Assembly: GCF_003688285.1 (NCBI RefSeq)
Contig: NZ_RCNT01000001.1
Span: forward strand, 124,001 to 188,000
Reading direction: 5' to 3'
Length of the DNA: 64,000 nucleotides
From: Rhodophyticola porphyridii
GTDB lineage: Bacteria; Pseudomonadota; Alphaproteobacteria; Rhodobacterales; Rhodobacteraceae
Part shown: piece by piece, positions 34,291 through 41,657 of the stretch
Numbering within the stretch: position 1 is the stretch's first letter
Layout of the letters: each line of letters begins with the position of its first letter
Made by a program: the position numbers and the translations under genes
The notes under the pieces: generated by a model
The model's database searches: none
Told to the model about the DNA's origin: nothing
Seen by the model: the letters and a program-made list of their open reading frames with translations, nothing else

Positions 34291-35432
34291 GACCTCTCTG
34301 TTCAGATGATTTGGAAGATATCTGTTGTGATGTCTGCGATGTCGGTGTCGAGGAAGGTGATTGTGACGCCGCTGTCGGCGAGCAGCAGATCGGTGCCCTG
34401 CCGGGTCAGGTCGGCAAGCACGGCGCCCGCATCGGCATAGCTGAACCCGTCCAGGATCACCCAGTCCCACGCCTCCAGATCCACCACCTCATGGGTCCCG
34501 CCATCGCCGGCGTCGAAGACGAAACTGTCCGCCCCGAACCCGCCGAAGACCGCATTGGCGCCGCCGCCCCCCTCCAGCCGGTCGCCGGGGAAGGTGGCGC
34601 GCATCCAGGCGCTGAGATCGGGTCCCGTATTGTCCCGGAATTCGGCGCTCTCGGCGAACCCGCGCACCACCTCCTCCCGGCTGAGCGTGCCGTCATCCAG
34701 AAGCCCGCGCCAGCCCTGCAGCCCGGCCGGATCGGGCGCCCGGCCCAGCACGTTTTCATACATCAGCGTGACGAATTCGGCATTGTCCGTCGCGCCGTAC
34801 CGCCCCTGGAACTCGGACGAGTTGACGAAGCCCGACACCACCTCCAGATAAGGCCGCCCACCGGCCAGCTCCCCGACCCAGGCCAGCAGGCCGCCCGGAT
34901 CGGGCGCCCGGTCCAGCGTCGCCTGATACAGCCGGAACACCTCGTCGGCCCAGTTGGCCCGGTACCCCGCCTGGCTGAACTCCAGCGCCCCGGCGGCGGT
35001 GTTGCCCATGAACTCCTGGCTTTCGGAGAACCCGAACACCACCTCCGCCCGGCTGAGCGCACCGCTGTCGAGCTGGTCGCGCCAGGCCTGCAGCCCCGCC
35101 GGATCGGGCGCCCGGCCCAGCACGTTCTCATACATCAGCGTGACGAACTCGGTCGTGTCCGTCGCGCCGTACCGCCCCTGGAACTCCGGGGAGCCCATGA
35201 ACCCCTCGATCACCTGCAGAAGGCTTGCCTGCCCGTCGCGCAGCGTCTCCGTCCAGCCCCGATGCCCGGCCGCATCCGGCGCCCGGTCCAGCGTCGCCTG
35301 ATACAGCCGGAACACCTGCGCCGAGACCGGGTCAAACCCCACATCCACATCGTCCCCGTTCAGAACGTCATCCCCAAAACCCCCGAACAAACTGTCCGAA
35401 CCAGACCCGCCAACAAGCAGGTCAGAGCCGGC
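34291..35432 (-). repeat. Inverted repeat copy A (1142 bp), 3' end of the M10 protease gene
   Basis: Near-identical to 47341-48482 in the opposite orientation. Equal length, no gaps, and five mismatches seen on base-by-base reading (a C/G at a silent site, GGT versus AGC giving Gly to Ser, and two silent third-position changes). The repeat begins inside an RTX nonapeptide run, covers the DUF4214 region and the stop codon, and continues 11 bp past the stop (to ...AGAGGTC), after which the copies diverge abruptly. Confidence 0.95.
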
Positions 35433-36827
35433 GCCCCCATCAATCTGGTTGGCGATGCCATTTCCGAGGACGTAGTCCGACCCGCTGCCCGCGTTGAGGT
35501 TCTCGATCAGCGTATCGCGGGCGATCACCAGATTGCCGGTCAGGCCATAGATATCCGATATGCCCTGCGCCCGCATATCGATCGTCTGATCGGCAGGGTC
35601 GTCACTGAAGTCGAACAGATCGGTGCCGCCCGCGTCGTAGATGGTCAGGGCAAACGCCTGATCGCCGTAGTGGTTCGCCGGATCCTGGCCGTTATGGACC
35701 GCATCCATCAGGAGCTGCATGTACCCGGTTTGAGTATGGCCGCGCCCGTAGACCGTATCGCCGGCGGATGCCGCGCTTTGCGCATCCGGGGCGCCGTACA
35801 GATCCTGTATCGCAAGAATGTCGGCGAGCATCGGGGTGACAAGCGCCGCCCGGCTGGCATTGACTGTCGTATTCTCATCTTGCGAGAAATACGACATCAC
35901 CGACAGCTGATAGCTGTCATTGATGAAATCGTTGTCGATCCCGAAAACCGCCGAGCCGTTGTAACCGCCCTGATGCCCGAGACCAAGCGCGTGGCCGACC
36001 TCGTGAATATAGGTCTGGAAGGAGTAATCGTCGATCTGGGTGCCGTAGGTCTGCAACCAGGCGGTGGAGACGTTCACCCAGGCGAAAGTGGTCACATCTC
36101 CTGTCGCCTGATAGTTGGCAAATGCACCGGACTGGTCATCGTCGAAATCGATCATCGCGTCCGTGACGCTGAACACCTCGACGAATCTGAGATCGGCCAC
36201 CGCTTCCCAGGCTTCCAGCGCCCATTCGGCCAGGCGCCGGCCATCGGCCGTCAATTCGTTGAGATAAACGGTGATCTCGTTGCTTTGGCTGGTGTCGAAC
36301 GCGTGGCGGGCCCCGCCGAATTGCTGCCAGAAACCATCTGTCAGGAAGCTGGCAAGTTCATCCGGGGAGCCTGCCGGCGCGTCCGACGCGGTATTGACCG
36401 TGACCTCGTAGGCGCCGGTCCCCGCATCGGCATAGGCGCCGAGATCGAGGTAGAAGGTGCCCGAACTGCCCGGCGCATAGATGATCCTGGAGTCCAGGTT
36501 GGTTCGCGGGACGATATCGTCGTTATCGGCCACCTGAACGCCGCTGGCATCGCGCAGACGCAGGTAGGGATCGGCAAGCTCCGCGCCCCCCACCCCGGTC
36601 AGGTCGATTTCGTAGGTTACATTCGCCTCCAGCTGCACCGCGACCCAGTCGCGATCCCCGAAGGAAGAGATCTGGCCGGCGAAGACATCCCCCAACGAGA
36701 TCGAATAGGCGGTGTTCTGGCCAGCCGCGGCATCGGCCCCCTCCGTCACACGGGCCTGGGTTCCGGTCGCCGTGCCATAGGGGCAGCTATCGTCATAGGG
36801 GCGGAAGGAGGTACAGATCATACACAT
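34302..36827 (-). CDS. Secreted M10 (serralysin-type) metalloprotease with RTX and DUF4214 repeats
   Basis: 841 residues from the ATG at 36827, preceded by AGGACC. The N-terminus is Cys-containing (MCMICTSFRPYDDSC) with no Sec signal, as expected for type I secretion. A PPC-like beta domain (~residues 40-140) precedes the catalytic domain. Zinc ligands are H275, H279 and H285 in HEVGHALGLGH, with catalytic E276 and the Met-turn SVMSYF. An RTX block (GGAGSDLLVGGSGSDSLFGGFGDD) starts the C-terminal 376 residues, followed by two tandem ~115-residue units each carrying two DUF4214-like halves (FRLYQATLDRAPD and EFVTLMYENVLGRAPDPAGL). The C-terminus is almost identical to that of the gene at 45739. 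No type I exporter gene is in the window. Confidence 0.9.
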   Translation of the reverse strand: MCMICTSFRPYDDSCPYGTATGTQARVTEGADAAAGQNTAYSISLGDVFAGQISSFGDRDWVAVQLEANVTYEIDLTGVGGAELADPYLRLRDASGVQVADNDDIVPRTNLDSRIIYAPGSSGTFYLDLGAYADAGTGAYEVTVNTASDAPAGSPDELASFLTDGFWQQFGGARHAFDTSQSNEITVYLNELTADGRRLAEWALEAWEAVADLRFVEVFSVTDAMIDFDDDQSGAFANYQATGDVTTFAWVNVSTAWLQTYGTQIDDYSFQTYIHEVGHALGLGHQGGYNGSAVFGIDNDFINDSYQLSVMSYFSQDENTTVNASRAALVTPMLADILAIQDLYGAPDAQSAASAGDTVYGRGHTQTGYMQLLMDAVHNGQDPANHYGDQAFALTIYDAGGTDLFDFSDDPADQTIDMRAQGISDIYGLTGNLVIARDTLIENLNAGSGSDYVLGNGIANQIDGGAGSDLLVGGSGSDSLFGGFGDDVLNGDDVDVGFDPVSAQVFRLYQATLDRAPDAAGHRGWTETLRDGQASLLQVIEGFMGSPEFQGRYGATDTTEFVTLMYENVLGRAPDPAGLQAWRDQLDSGALSRAEVVFGFSESQEFMGNTAAGALEFSQAGYRANWADEVFRLYQATLDRAPDPGGLLAWVGELAGGRPYLEVVSGFVNSSEFQGRYGATDNAEFVTLMYENVLGRAPDPAGLQGWRGLLDDGTLSREEVVRGFAESAEFRDNTGPDLSAWMRATFPGDRLEGGGGANAVFGGFGADSFVFDAGDGGTHEVVDLEAWDWVILDGFSYADAGAVLADLTRQGTDLLLADSGVTITFLDTDIADITTDIFQII

Positions 36828-36837
36828 CAAACAGGTC

Positions 36838-37302
36838 CTATTCGGAAGGTGCCGGGCTGAAAGGCAGCGGGGCACTGCGCACAAGCCCGTCGGCGAAACG
36901 TTGGTGAAGTGCCGGCGACAACGTGGTGTCCAGCAGTCCGAACCGGATCCGTGGCCCTCGCCCCTTCGCCGCGGCGCTGCGCCATTCCAGATGCGCGACA
37001 ATCAGGTCTGGACGCAGATCATGGATCGTCATCACGAAGGCCAGATCGGCGGGATCGTCGCCGAAACTCAGACCGTGGGCTTGGGAGAGCGCCATCTGCA
37101 CGGCCCCGCAGAGCCCCGGCACCTGCCCGTCCATGTCGGGCACCGCCACGTCACAGCGAAGCGTGGCCGAAACCGGTGGCTGATCGGCGAAGATGGGGGC
37201 GGTGGCGGCAGAGACCACGGCAAGTCCTCCAAGTATCTGATTCAGTTTTCGCGGCCGACGCGTTTTGCGGGCGGCACCTGTGTTGCGACTGATCGGTTTC
37301 AC
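36838..37302 (-). CDS. Small secreted protein upstream of the M10 protease, function unknown
   Basis: 154 residues from a GTG with a GGGAG site six bases upstream; a TTG at 37380 would add 26 residues. It has a basic N-terminus and a probable signal peptide (NQILGGLAVVSAATAPIFADQ). The mature part contains two Cys (TLRCDVAVPDMDGQVPGLCGAVQMAL) and SFGDDPADLAFVMTIHDLRPDLIVAHLEWRSA. It ends 10 bp before the protease start and is surely co-transcribed. Proteases of this type often have a periplasmic inhibitor partner, but no known inhibitor family was recognised, so that role is only a guess. Confidence 0.7.
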   Translation of the reverse strand: MKPISRNTGAARKTRRPRKLNQILGGLAVVSAATAPIFADQPPVSATLRCDVAVPDMDGQVPGLCGAVQMALSQAHGLSFGDDPADLAFVMTIHDLRPDLIVAHLEWRSAAAKGRGPRIRFGLLDTTLSPALHQRFADGLVRSAPLPFSPAPSE

Positions 37303-37443
37303 CTCGGGCTCCCGGTGGTCAAGGCTTGCCGGCCGTTCTGGCAAATGGCGCCGATCCGGGCTCAACCTGCCTGATTTCAATTAGAAAAAGAAAAAGAAAA
37401 ATCCGTTAATGCGAGGCAAATTTGAACGGATTATCCCGGCCGG

Positions 37444-38385
37444 CTAAACTCGCGCGATCAGGGAGAGCAGGCTCAGGATCCCCGCCGCCGGCCGGCCCTG
37501 GCGAAACACGCCCGCCCGGCGCAGGCTGCGAAACCGGGGCAGGCCGCCCTGGCCGGACGTGGCCAGAACCTCGCCCAGACGGTCCGCCGCATCCGGGGTC
37601 AGATGGGGCGTCACCCGTGACAGGGCGGCAGCGTTTTGCCGGACCCATGAGCCATAGGTGCCATTGGCGATCAGCCGCAAGCGCCGCGCGGAGGCCCGGG
37701 TGCCGCGATGGCTGCCCAACAGATTTGCGTGATGCTGACGGTAATAGAGGCACGGCGTCTCGTCGAAAACGATCTCTCCGCCGATCCCCGTCAGCAACTG
37801 GTACAGCCACCAGTCGTGGAACGGCACGTCGGGTCTTGGCGGCATGGTTGCGCGGATGGCGCGCATTGCCGCGGCATTCAGCATGATCGTGTTGCCCGCG
37901 ATGATGTTCTGAACCAGCGCGTTGGCGAAGGAGGGCCGGAGCCCCGCGCGGTTCTGCATGCGCCGTGGGCTGAGGTCGGCATCCGTCTGAATGGTGTTGG
38001 CGGCATAGAGAACGGGCCGGGCGTCGGGGCGCCGGTTCATCAGGTCCAGACCCCGCGCCAGCCGATGCGGCATCCAGACATCATCCTGATCCGACAGGGC
38101 AACCGGCCCGTCCGGCAGATCGGGGTGCTGCAGCAATGACAGGAAATTCGCGGCCATACCGGCGCCCGGCCCCTGCATCATGCGAACCTCGCGCTGCCCG
38201 GCCGGTCCGCGTTCGAACCGGCGCAGAATCGCGGTGGTCTCGTCGGTGGAGCCGTCATCGCTGACCCAGAGACGCCAATCCGCATGGCTTTGGGCGGTGT
38301 AGGAGGCCAGCTGCGCGCCCAGATGACGGGCGCCGTTGAAGGTAGTCAGAAGGATCGTGACGGTCTGGGGTGAGCGATTGGCCAT
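37444..38385 (-). CDS. Family 2 glycosyltransferase
   Basis: 313 residues. GT-A fold features are VTILLTTFNGARHLGAQLASYTAQSHADWRLWVSDDGSTDETTAIL at the N-terminus and PVALSDQDDVWMPHRLARGLDLM, with the SDQDD metal/sugar-nucleotide motif seen in rhamnosyl- and other polysaccharide GT2 enzymes. It is expected to be cytosolic at the membrane, adding a sugar to a surface glycan. It lies 7 bp downstream of the ABC exporter permease gene on the same strand. The sugar donor cannot be told from sequence. Confidence 0.88.
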   Translation of the reverse strand: MANRSPQTVTILLTTFNGARHLGAQLASYTAQSHADWRLWVSDDGSTDETTAILRRFERGPAGQREVRMMQGPGAGMAANFLSLLQHPDLPDGPVALSDQDDVWMPHRLARGLDLMNRRPDARPVLYAANTIQTDADLSPRRMQNRAGLRPSFANALVQNIIAGNTIMLNAAAMRAIRATMPPRPDVPFHDWWLYQLLTGIGGEIVFDETPCLYYRQHHANLLGSHRGTRASARRLRLIANGTYGSWVRQNAAALSRVTPHLTPDAADRLGEVLATSGQGGLPRFRSLRRAGVFRQGRPAAGILSLLSLIARV

Positions 38386-38392
38386 AAGCAGG

Positions 38393-39214
38393 TCAGAAAT
38401 TCAGGATATCGCGGTGGTAGCGCCGCAGGAAGACAAGTCCGGCCGCCGTCAGGAACAGACTGAGGCCGAAGACATATACCATCGAAACGTAGGAGGCGTC
38501 GTAGCTGCTGTAGAAACCGGTCCGGACATAACCCACGACGTGAACCAGCGGATTGTACCAGAGATAGGAGCGGTATGGTTCGGGAATGGATTCAAACGTG
38601 AAGAAGATGCAGGAGATAATGAAAAGCGGGCGATTGAAAATACCCCAAACCACCTGCCAGACCGGGAAAAGGGAGACCAGGAAACAGTTCATCGTGCCAA
38701 CGCCGATGGCAAGGCTGGCCATCATCAGGAACCCCATGGCGATCCGGTCGATCTCCACTACCGTGCCGGTATCCCAGATGGTCAGGATCCCGAAAAACAG
38801 GATGTAGGCGACGAGCAGCTCAGTCATCAGATTGAGGATGAACCGGGCGATCATGGCGTCGACATAGGTCACGCTCGGGTATGAGAGCAGTGCGCGGGAA
38901 TAGTTGAGAGATTGTGCCAGCTTCGCGCTGAGCCCGCTATAGGCGAGAAACGGGATCATCCCCGTGGCATAGAACATCGCGAAGTTGGAGCCCATCGGCG
39001 GCGCTTCGAACGCGACCGAAAAGACCAGAACCAGAAGACCGATACCTGCCGCGGGTTCAAGCACCGCCCAGATATACCCCCCCGGAGACCTGCCATAGGT
39101 GACGCTCATCTCGCGCAGGATCAGCGCGGCGACCGCGCGCCCCGTGGCAAATCTGCGGCCGCTTCTCACCGGCCTGAGACGCCGGGGGCGGTTGGTGTCG
39201 GGCACGCTCGTCAT
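38393..39214 (-). CDS. kpsM: ABC-2 polysaccharide export permease (KpsM/Wzm type)
   Basis: 273 residues with six predicted membrane helices and an amphipathic N-terminus (VAALILREMSVTYGRSPGGYIWAVLEPAAGIGLLVLVFSVAF), typical of capsule exporters. WYNPLVHVVGYVRTGFY near the C-terminus is a classic KpsM/BexB motif. The matching ATPase and co-polymerase genes are at 48483-50565, more than 9 kb away on the same strand, which is unusual since kpsM normally adjoins kpsT. The gene symbol is used for the family. Confidence 0.88.
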   Translation of the reverse strand: MTSVPDTNRPRRLRPVRSGRRFATGRAVAALILREMSVTYGRSPGGYIWAVLEPAAGIGLLVLVFSVAFEAPPMGSNFAMFYATGMIPFLAYSGLSAKLAQSLNYSRALLSYPSVTYVDAMIARFILNLMTELLVAYILFFGILTIWDTGTVVEIDRIAMGFLMMASLAIGVGTMNCFLVSLFPVWQVVWGIFNRPLFIISCIFFTFESIPEPYRSYLWYNPLVHVVGYVRTGFYSSYDASYVSMVYVFGLSLFLTAAGLVFLRRYHRDILNF

Positions 39215-39259
39215 GCCGTATCCGTCATGCCGGCAAGCCCACGTGCAGGTCCGATGGTA

Positions 39260-40672
39260 CTAGCGGCGTGCATATCGGTCCTCGTAGCGCACGATATCAT
39301 CTTCGCCGAGATAGCTGCCCGTCTGCACCTCGATCAGGACCATCGGCCTCGGTCCGGGGTTCTCCAGCCGGTGGCGCGCGCCCACGGGAATGTAGATCGA
39401 CTGATTTTCGCCGAGACTGCGGACGGCATCATCGACCGTTACCCTCGCCTCTCCCTCGACGATGACCCAATGCTCCGAGCGATGTTCGTGGGACTGCAAC
39501 GACAGCGCCGCCCCCGCATGCACATGTATGCGTTTGACGTGAAACCGGTCGCTCAGGATCAATGTCTCGAACCAGCCCCATGGCCGGTAATCGACGGGAA
39601 GCTGCACCGCCTGCTTCGCCTCCCGCGCCTTCAGCGTATCGACGGCCTTTTTCACATTCTGCGACTGGGACATATCGGCCACCATCACCGCGTCGTGCAT
39701 GGCCACGGCGACGATGTTCTTCAGCCCGATCCCGACCAGCTCGATTTCTGGACTCTCGGAGCGCAGGAGCGAACCTTCGCAATCCATTGCGGTTGCGTTC
39801 TCCGAGACCGCATTGCCGGCGCCATCCCGCGGGCTCTGCTGCCAGACCGCCTGCCAGCTGCCCAGATCGGACCAGGCGCCTTCAAACCTCACGACAGAGA
39901 CATCCCGCGCTTGCTCCATGATCGCATAGTCGATCGAGATGTCCGGCATCTGCTGCCAGACCTCCGGGTCGATCCGGACAAAGCCAAGATCGTCCCGGGC
40001 ATCTCGCAACGCCTTCTCGGCCAGTGCGAGAATCTCCGGTGCGTGGGTCCGGTAGGCCTCGATCATGCGGTTGGCCTTGGCGAGGAACACGCCCGCATTC
40101 CACATGTTCCGGCTGTCAGCCAGCAACCGGCGGGCGGTGTCCGTATCGGGTTTCTCGATGAACCGCTCCAGCGCGAAGACACCGGGCGACGTTTCGGTAC
40201 TCCGTTCCAGCCAGCCGAACCCCGTTTCCGGACGATCTGGCGCGATGCCGAAGGTCACGATCTGGCCGGCTTCCGCGGCGGGCCGGCCTCTGGTCACCGC
40301 CTCGCGGAACAGATCCGGGTCGGCCACCGCGTGGTCGCTCGGCACGATCAGGATCAGATCGTCGGGCGCCGTCCGCGCCACATGCAGCGTGGCGATGATG
40401 GCGGCGGGCGCGGTGTTCCTGCCCTCGGGCTCGATCAGGATCGAGCCCGGAGCGACAAGGCACTCATCCAGCTGCTCGGCCACGATGAAGCGGAAGGCAT
40501 TGCCCGTCACCACGACCGGATCGGCAAATCCCTCGCCCACGAAGCGGAGGGCGGAGGCCTGAAACAGGCTTTCCTGCCCCACGAGATCGGCGAACTGTTT
40601 CGGAAAGCTTTTGCGGGACAAGGGCCAAAGCCGGGTTCCCGATCCACCACAGAGCAGTATTGGAGTGATCAT
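39260..40672 (-). CDS. manC: Mannose-1-phosphate guanylyltransferase/mannose-6-phosphate isomerase
   Basis: 470 residues, the usual size for the bifunctional type II enzyme. The pyrophosphorylase signature LLCGGSGTRLWPLSRKSFPKQF is at the N-terminus, and FIEKPDTDTARRLL contains the sugar-binding FxEKP motif. The C-terminal cupin isomerase domain has YRPWGWFETLILSDRFHVKRIHVHAGAALSLQSHEHRSEHWVIVEGEARVTVDD. It makes GDP-mannose from mannose-1-phosphate and interconverts Man-6-P and Fru-6-P. It feeds gmd at 44479 and the glycosyltransferases around it. Confidence 0.95.
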   Translation of the reverse strand: MITPILLCGGSGTRLWPLSRKSFPKQFADLVGQESLFQASALRFVGEGFADPVVVTGNAFRFIVAEQLDECLVAPGSILIEPEGRNTAPAAIIATLHVARTAPDDLILIVPSDHAVADPDLFREAVTRGRPAAEAGQIVTFGIAPDRPETGFGWLERSTETSPGVFALERFIEKPDTDTARRLLADSRNMWNAGVFLAKANRMIEAYRTHAPEILALAEKALRDARDDLGFVRIDPEVWQQMPDISIDYAIMEQARDVSVVRFEGAWSDLGSWQAVWQQSPRDGAGNAVSENATAMDCEGSLLRSESPEIELVGIGLKNIVAVAMHDAVMVADMSQSQNVKKAVDTLKAREAKQAVQLPVDYRPWGWFETLILSDRFHVKRIHVHAGAALSLQSHEHRSEHWVIVEGEARVTVDDAVRSLGENQSIYIPVGARHRLENPGPRPMVLIEVQTGSYLGEDDIVRYEDRYARR

Positions 40673-40684
40673 GCGCGTCCGTGC

Positions 40685-41608
40685 CTACGAGCCGATGCCA
40701 TCTTGTGCCAAGGTGACAGGATTGGCCCATAATTGCACCCCGTCGATTTGGATGGTCGGATCCCCGCCGACGGGCGGCGCGATAGCCGGGCGTTCCATCT
40801 CCAGATGCCAGCCCTGCTCCAGAAAGCGGCTGAAGAGCCGACCCTCGATCACACGGCTATGGGTGCCGATCAGAACACGTTTCACATAAGCCGAGATGTC
40901 GGCAAAACATCCGTCCACATAATCGAACTCGGCCCCCTGAATGTCGATATGGAGCAGATCGACCATATCCTCCTCGACGATCTCGGAGAGCGGAATGCTG
41001 GGCAGCTCGCGATAGCGCGCGCCCTGCCGGATCTTGGCCAGTCTCTCGGGGCTTGGATCGAAGATCGCGGCGCCGCCCCAGTCGGTTCCGTCCTCCTCGG
41101 GGATCGGAAAGATCGCAGTTCCCGGCCTTGGCCCGGCCACCCCGTGGATCAAACGGTAATCGGACGCCGTGAACCCGTTCAGCCGCAGCGTCTTTTCGGC
41201 GCTTGCCAGATGATAGCGATCCGCCTCGATGCCGATCAGATCGAGATCGAGCCCGCGCCTGCGCGCGGCCACGCCCATATTGGCGATCCAGCAGCCCCAA
41301 CCGCATCCCAGCTCGACAATCCGGTAGGTTCCGCGTGCCAGCGCCACGCTGCGCAAGGCCGCGGCCCATTCCGCGATATCGGCGTGCCAGTTGCCCGGAT
41401 GCGGCACCGGCTCGACCATGCCGGCCATCGGGGTGAGGATCGGCGGAAAGACATCCGGGGCGATCCGCGTGCCCAGAAAATTGCGCACGATGCCCGGCTC
41501 GGAGGCCTGACCAGCCTCGTGAAACCGCTCCAGAAGAGCTTCGGCATCGAAGTCGCAGAAATAGGCGAACAACGCCTGCTGGATCCGGTCTTGTGGCTGA
41601 AGGGACAT
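40685..41608 (-). CDS. FkbM-family SAM-dependent methyltransferase
   Basis: 307 residues. The SAM-binding motif I is YRIVELGCGWGCWIANMG, and the acidic end of beta-2 is LDLIGIEADRYH. The FkbM-type C-terminal motif VDLLHIDIQGAEFDYVDGCFADISAYVKRVLIGTHSRVIEGRL is clear. Such enzymes O-methylate sugars or polyketides; in this setting a methyl group on the exported glycan is likely. It is 12 bp upstream of manC and 49 bp downstream of the large glycosyltransferase. Confidence 0.85.
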   Translation of the reverse strand: MSLQPQDRIQQALFAYFCDFDAEALLERFHEAGQASEPGIVRNFLGTRIAPDVFPPILTPMAGMVEPVPHPGNWHADIAEWAAALRSVALARGTYRIVELGCGWGCWIANMGVAARRRGLDLDLIGIEADRYHLASAEKTLRLNGFTASDYRLIHGVAGPRPGTAIFPIPEEDGTDWGGAAIFDPSPERLAKIRQGARYRELPSIPLSEIVEEDMVDLLHIDIQGAEFDYVDGCFADISAYVKRVLIGTHSRVIEGRLFSRFLEQGWHLEMERPAIAPPVGGDPTIQIDGVQLWANPVTLAQDGIGS

Positions 41609-41657
41609 TGCTGCGGCTTTCTGGCGGAGCGGCCGAAGCCACCCCGGAGGTTTGGCG

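Noticed and set aside
34311-36860. 849-residue open frame on the plus strand opposite the M10 protease gene, and a 575-residue one at 46873-48600 opposite the propeller gene
   Set aside because: They are antisense to well-supported genes, rich in Arg/Pro/His/Gly without any domain, and arise from high third-position GC. Their similarity to each other only reflects the shared inverted repeat.
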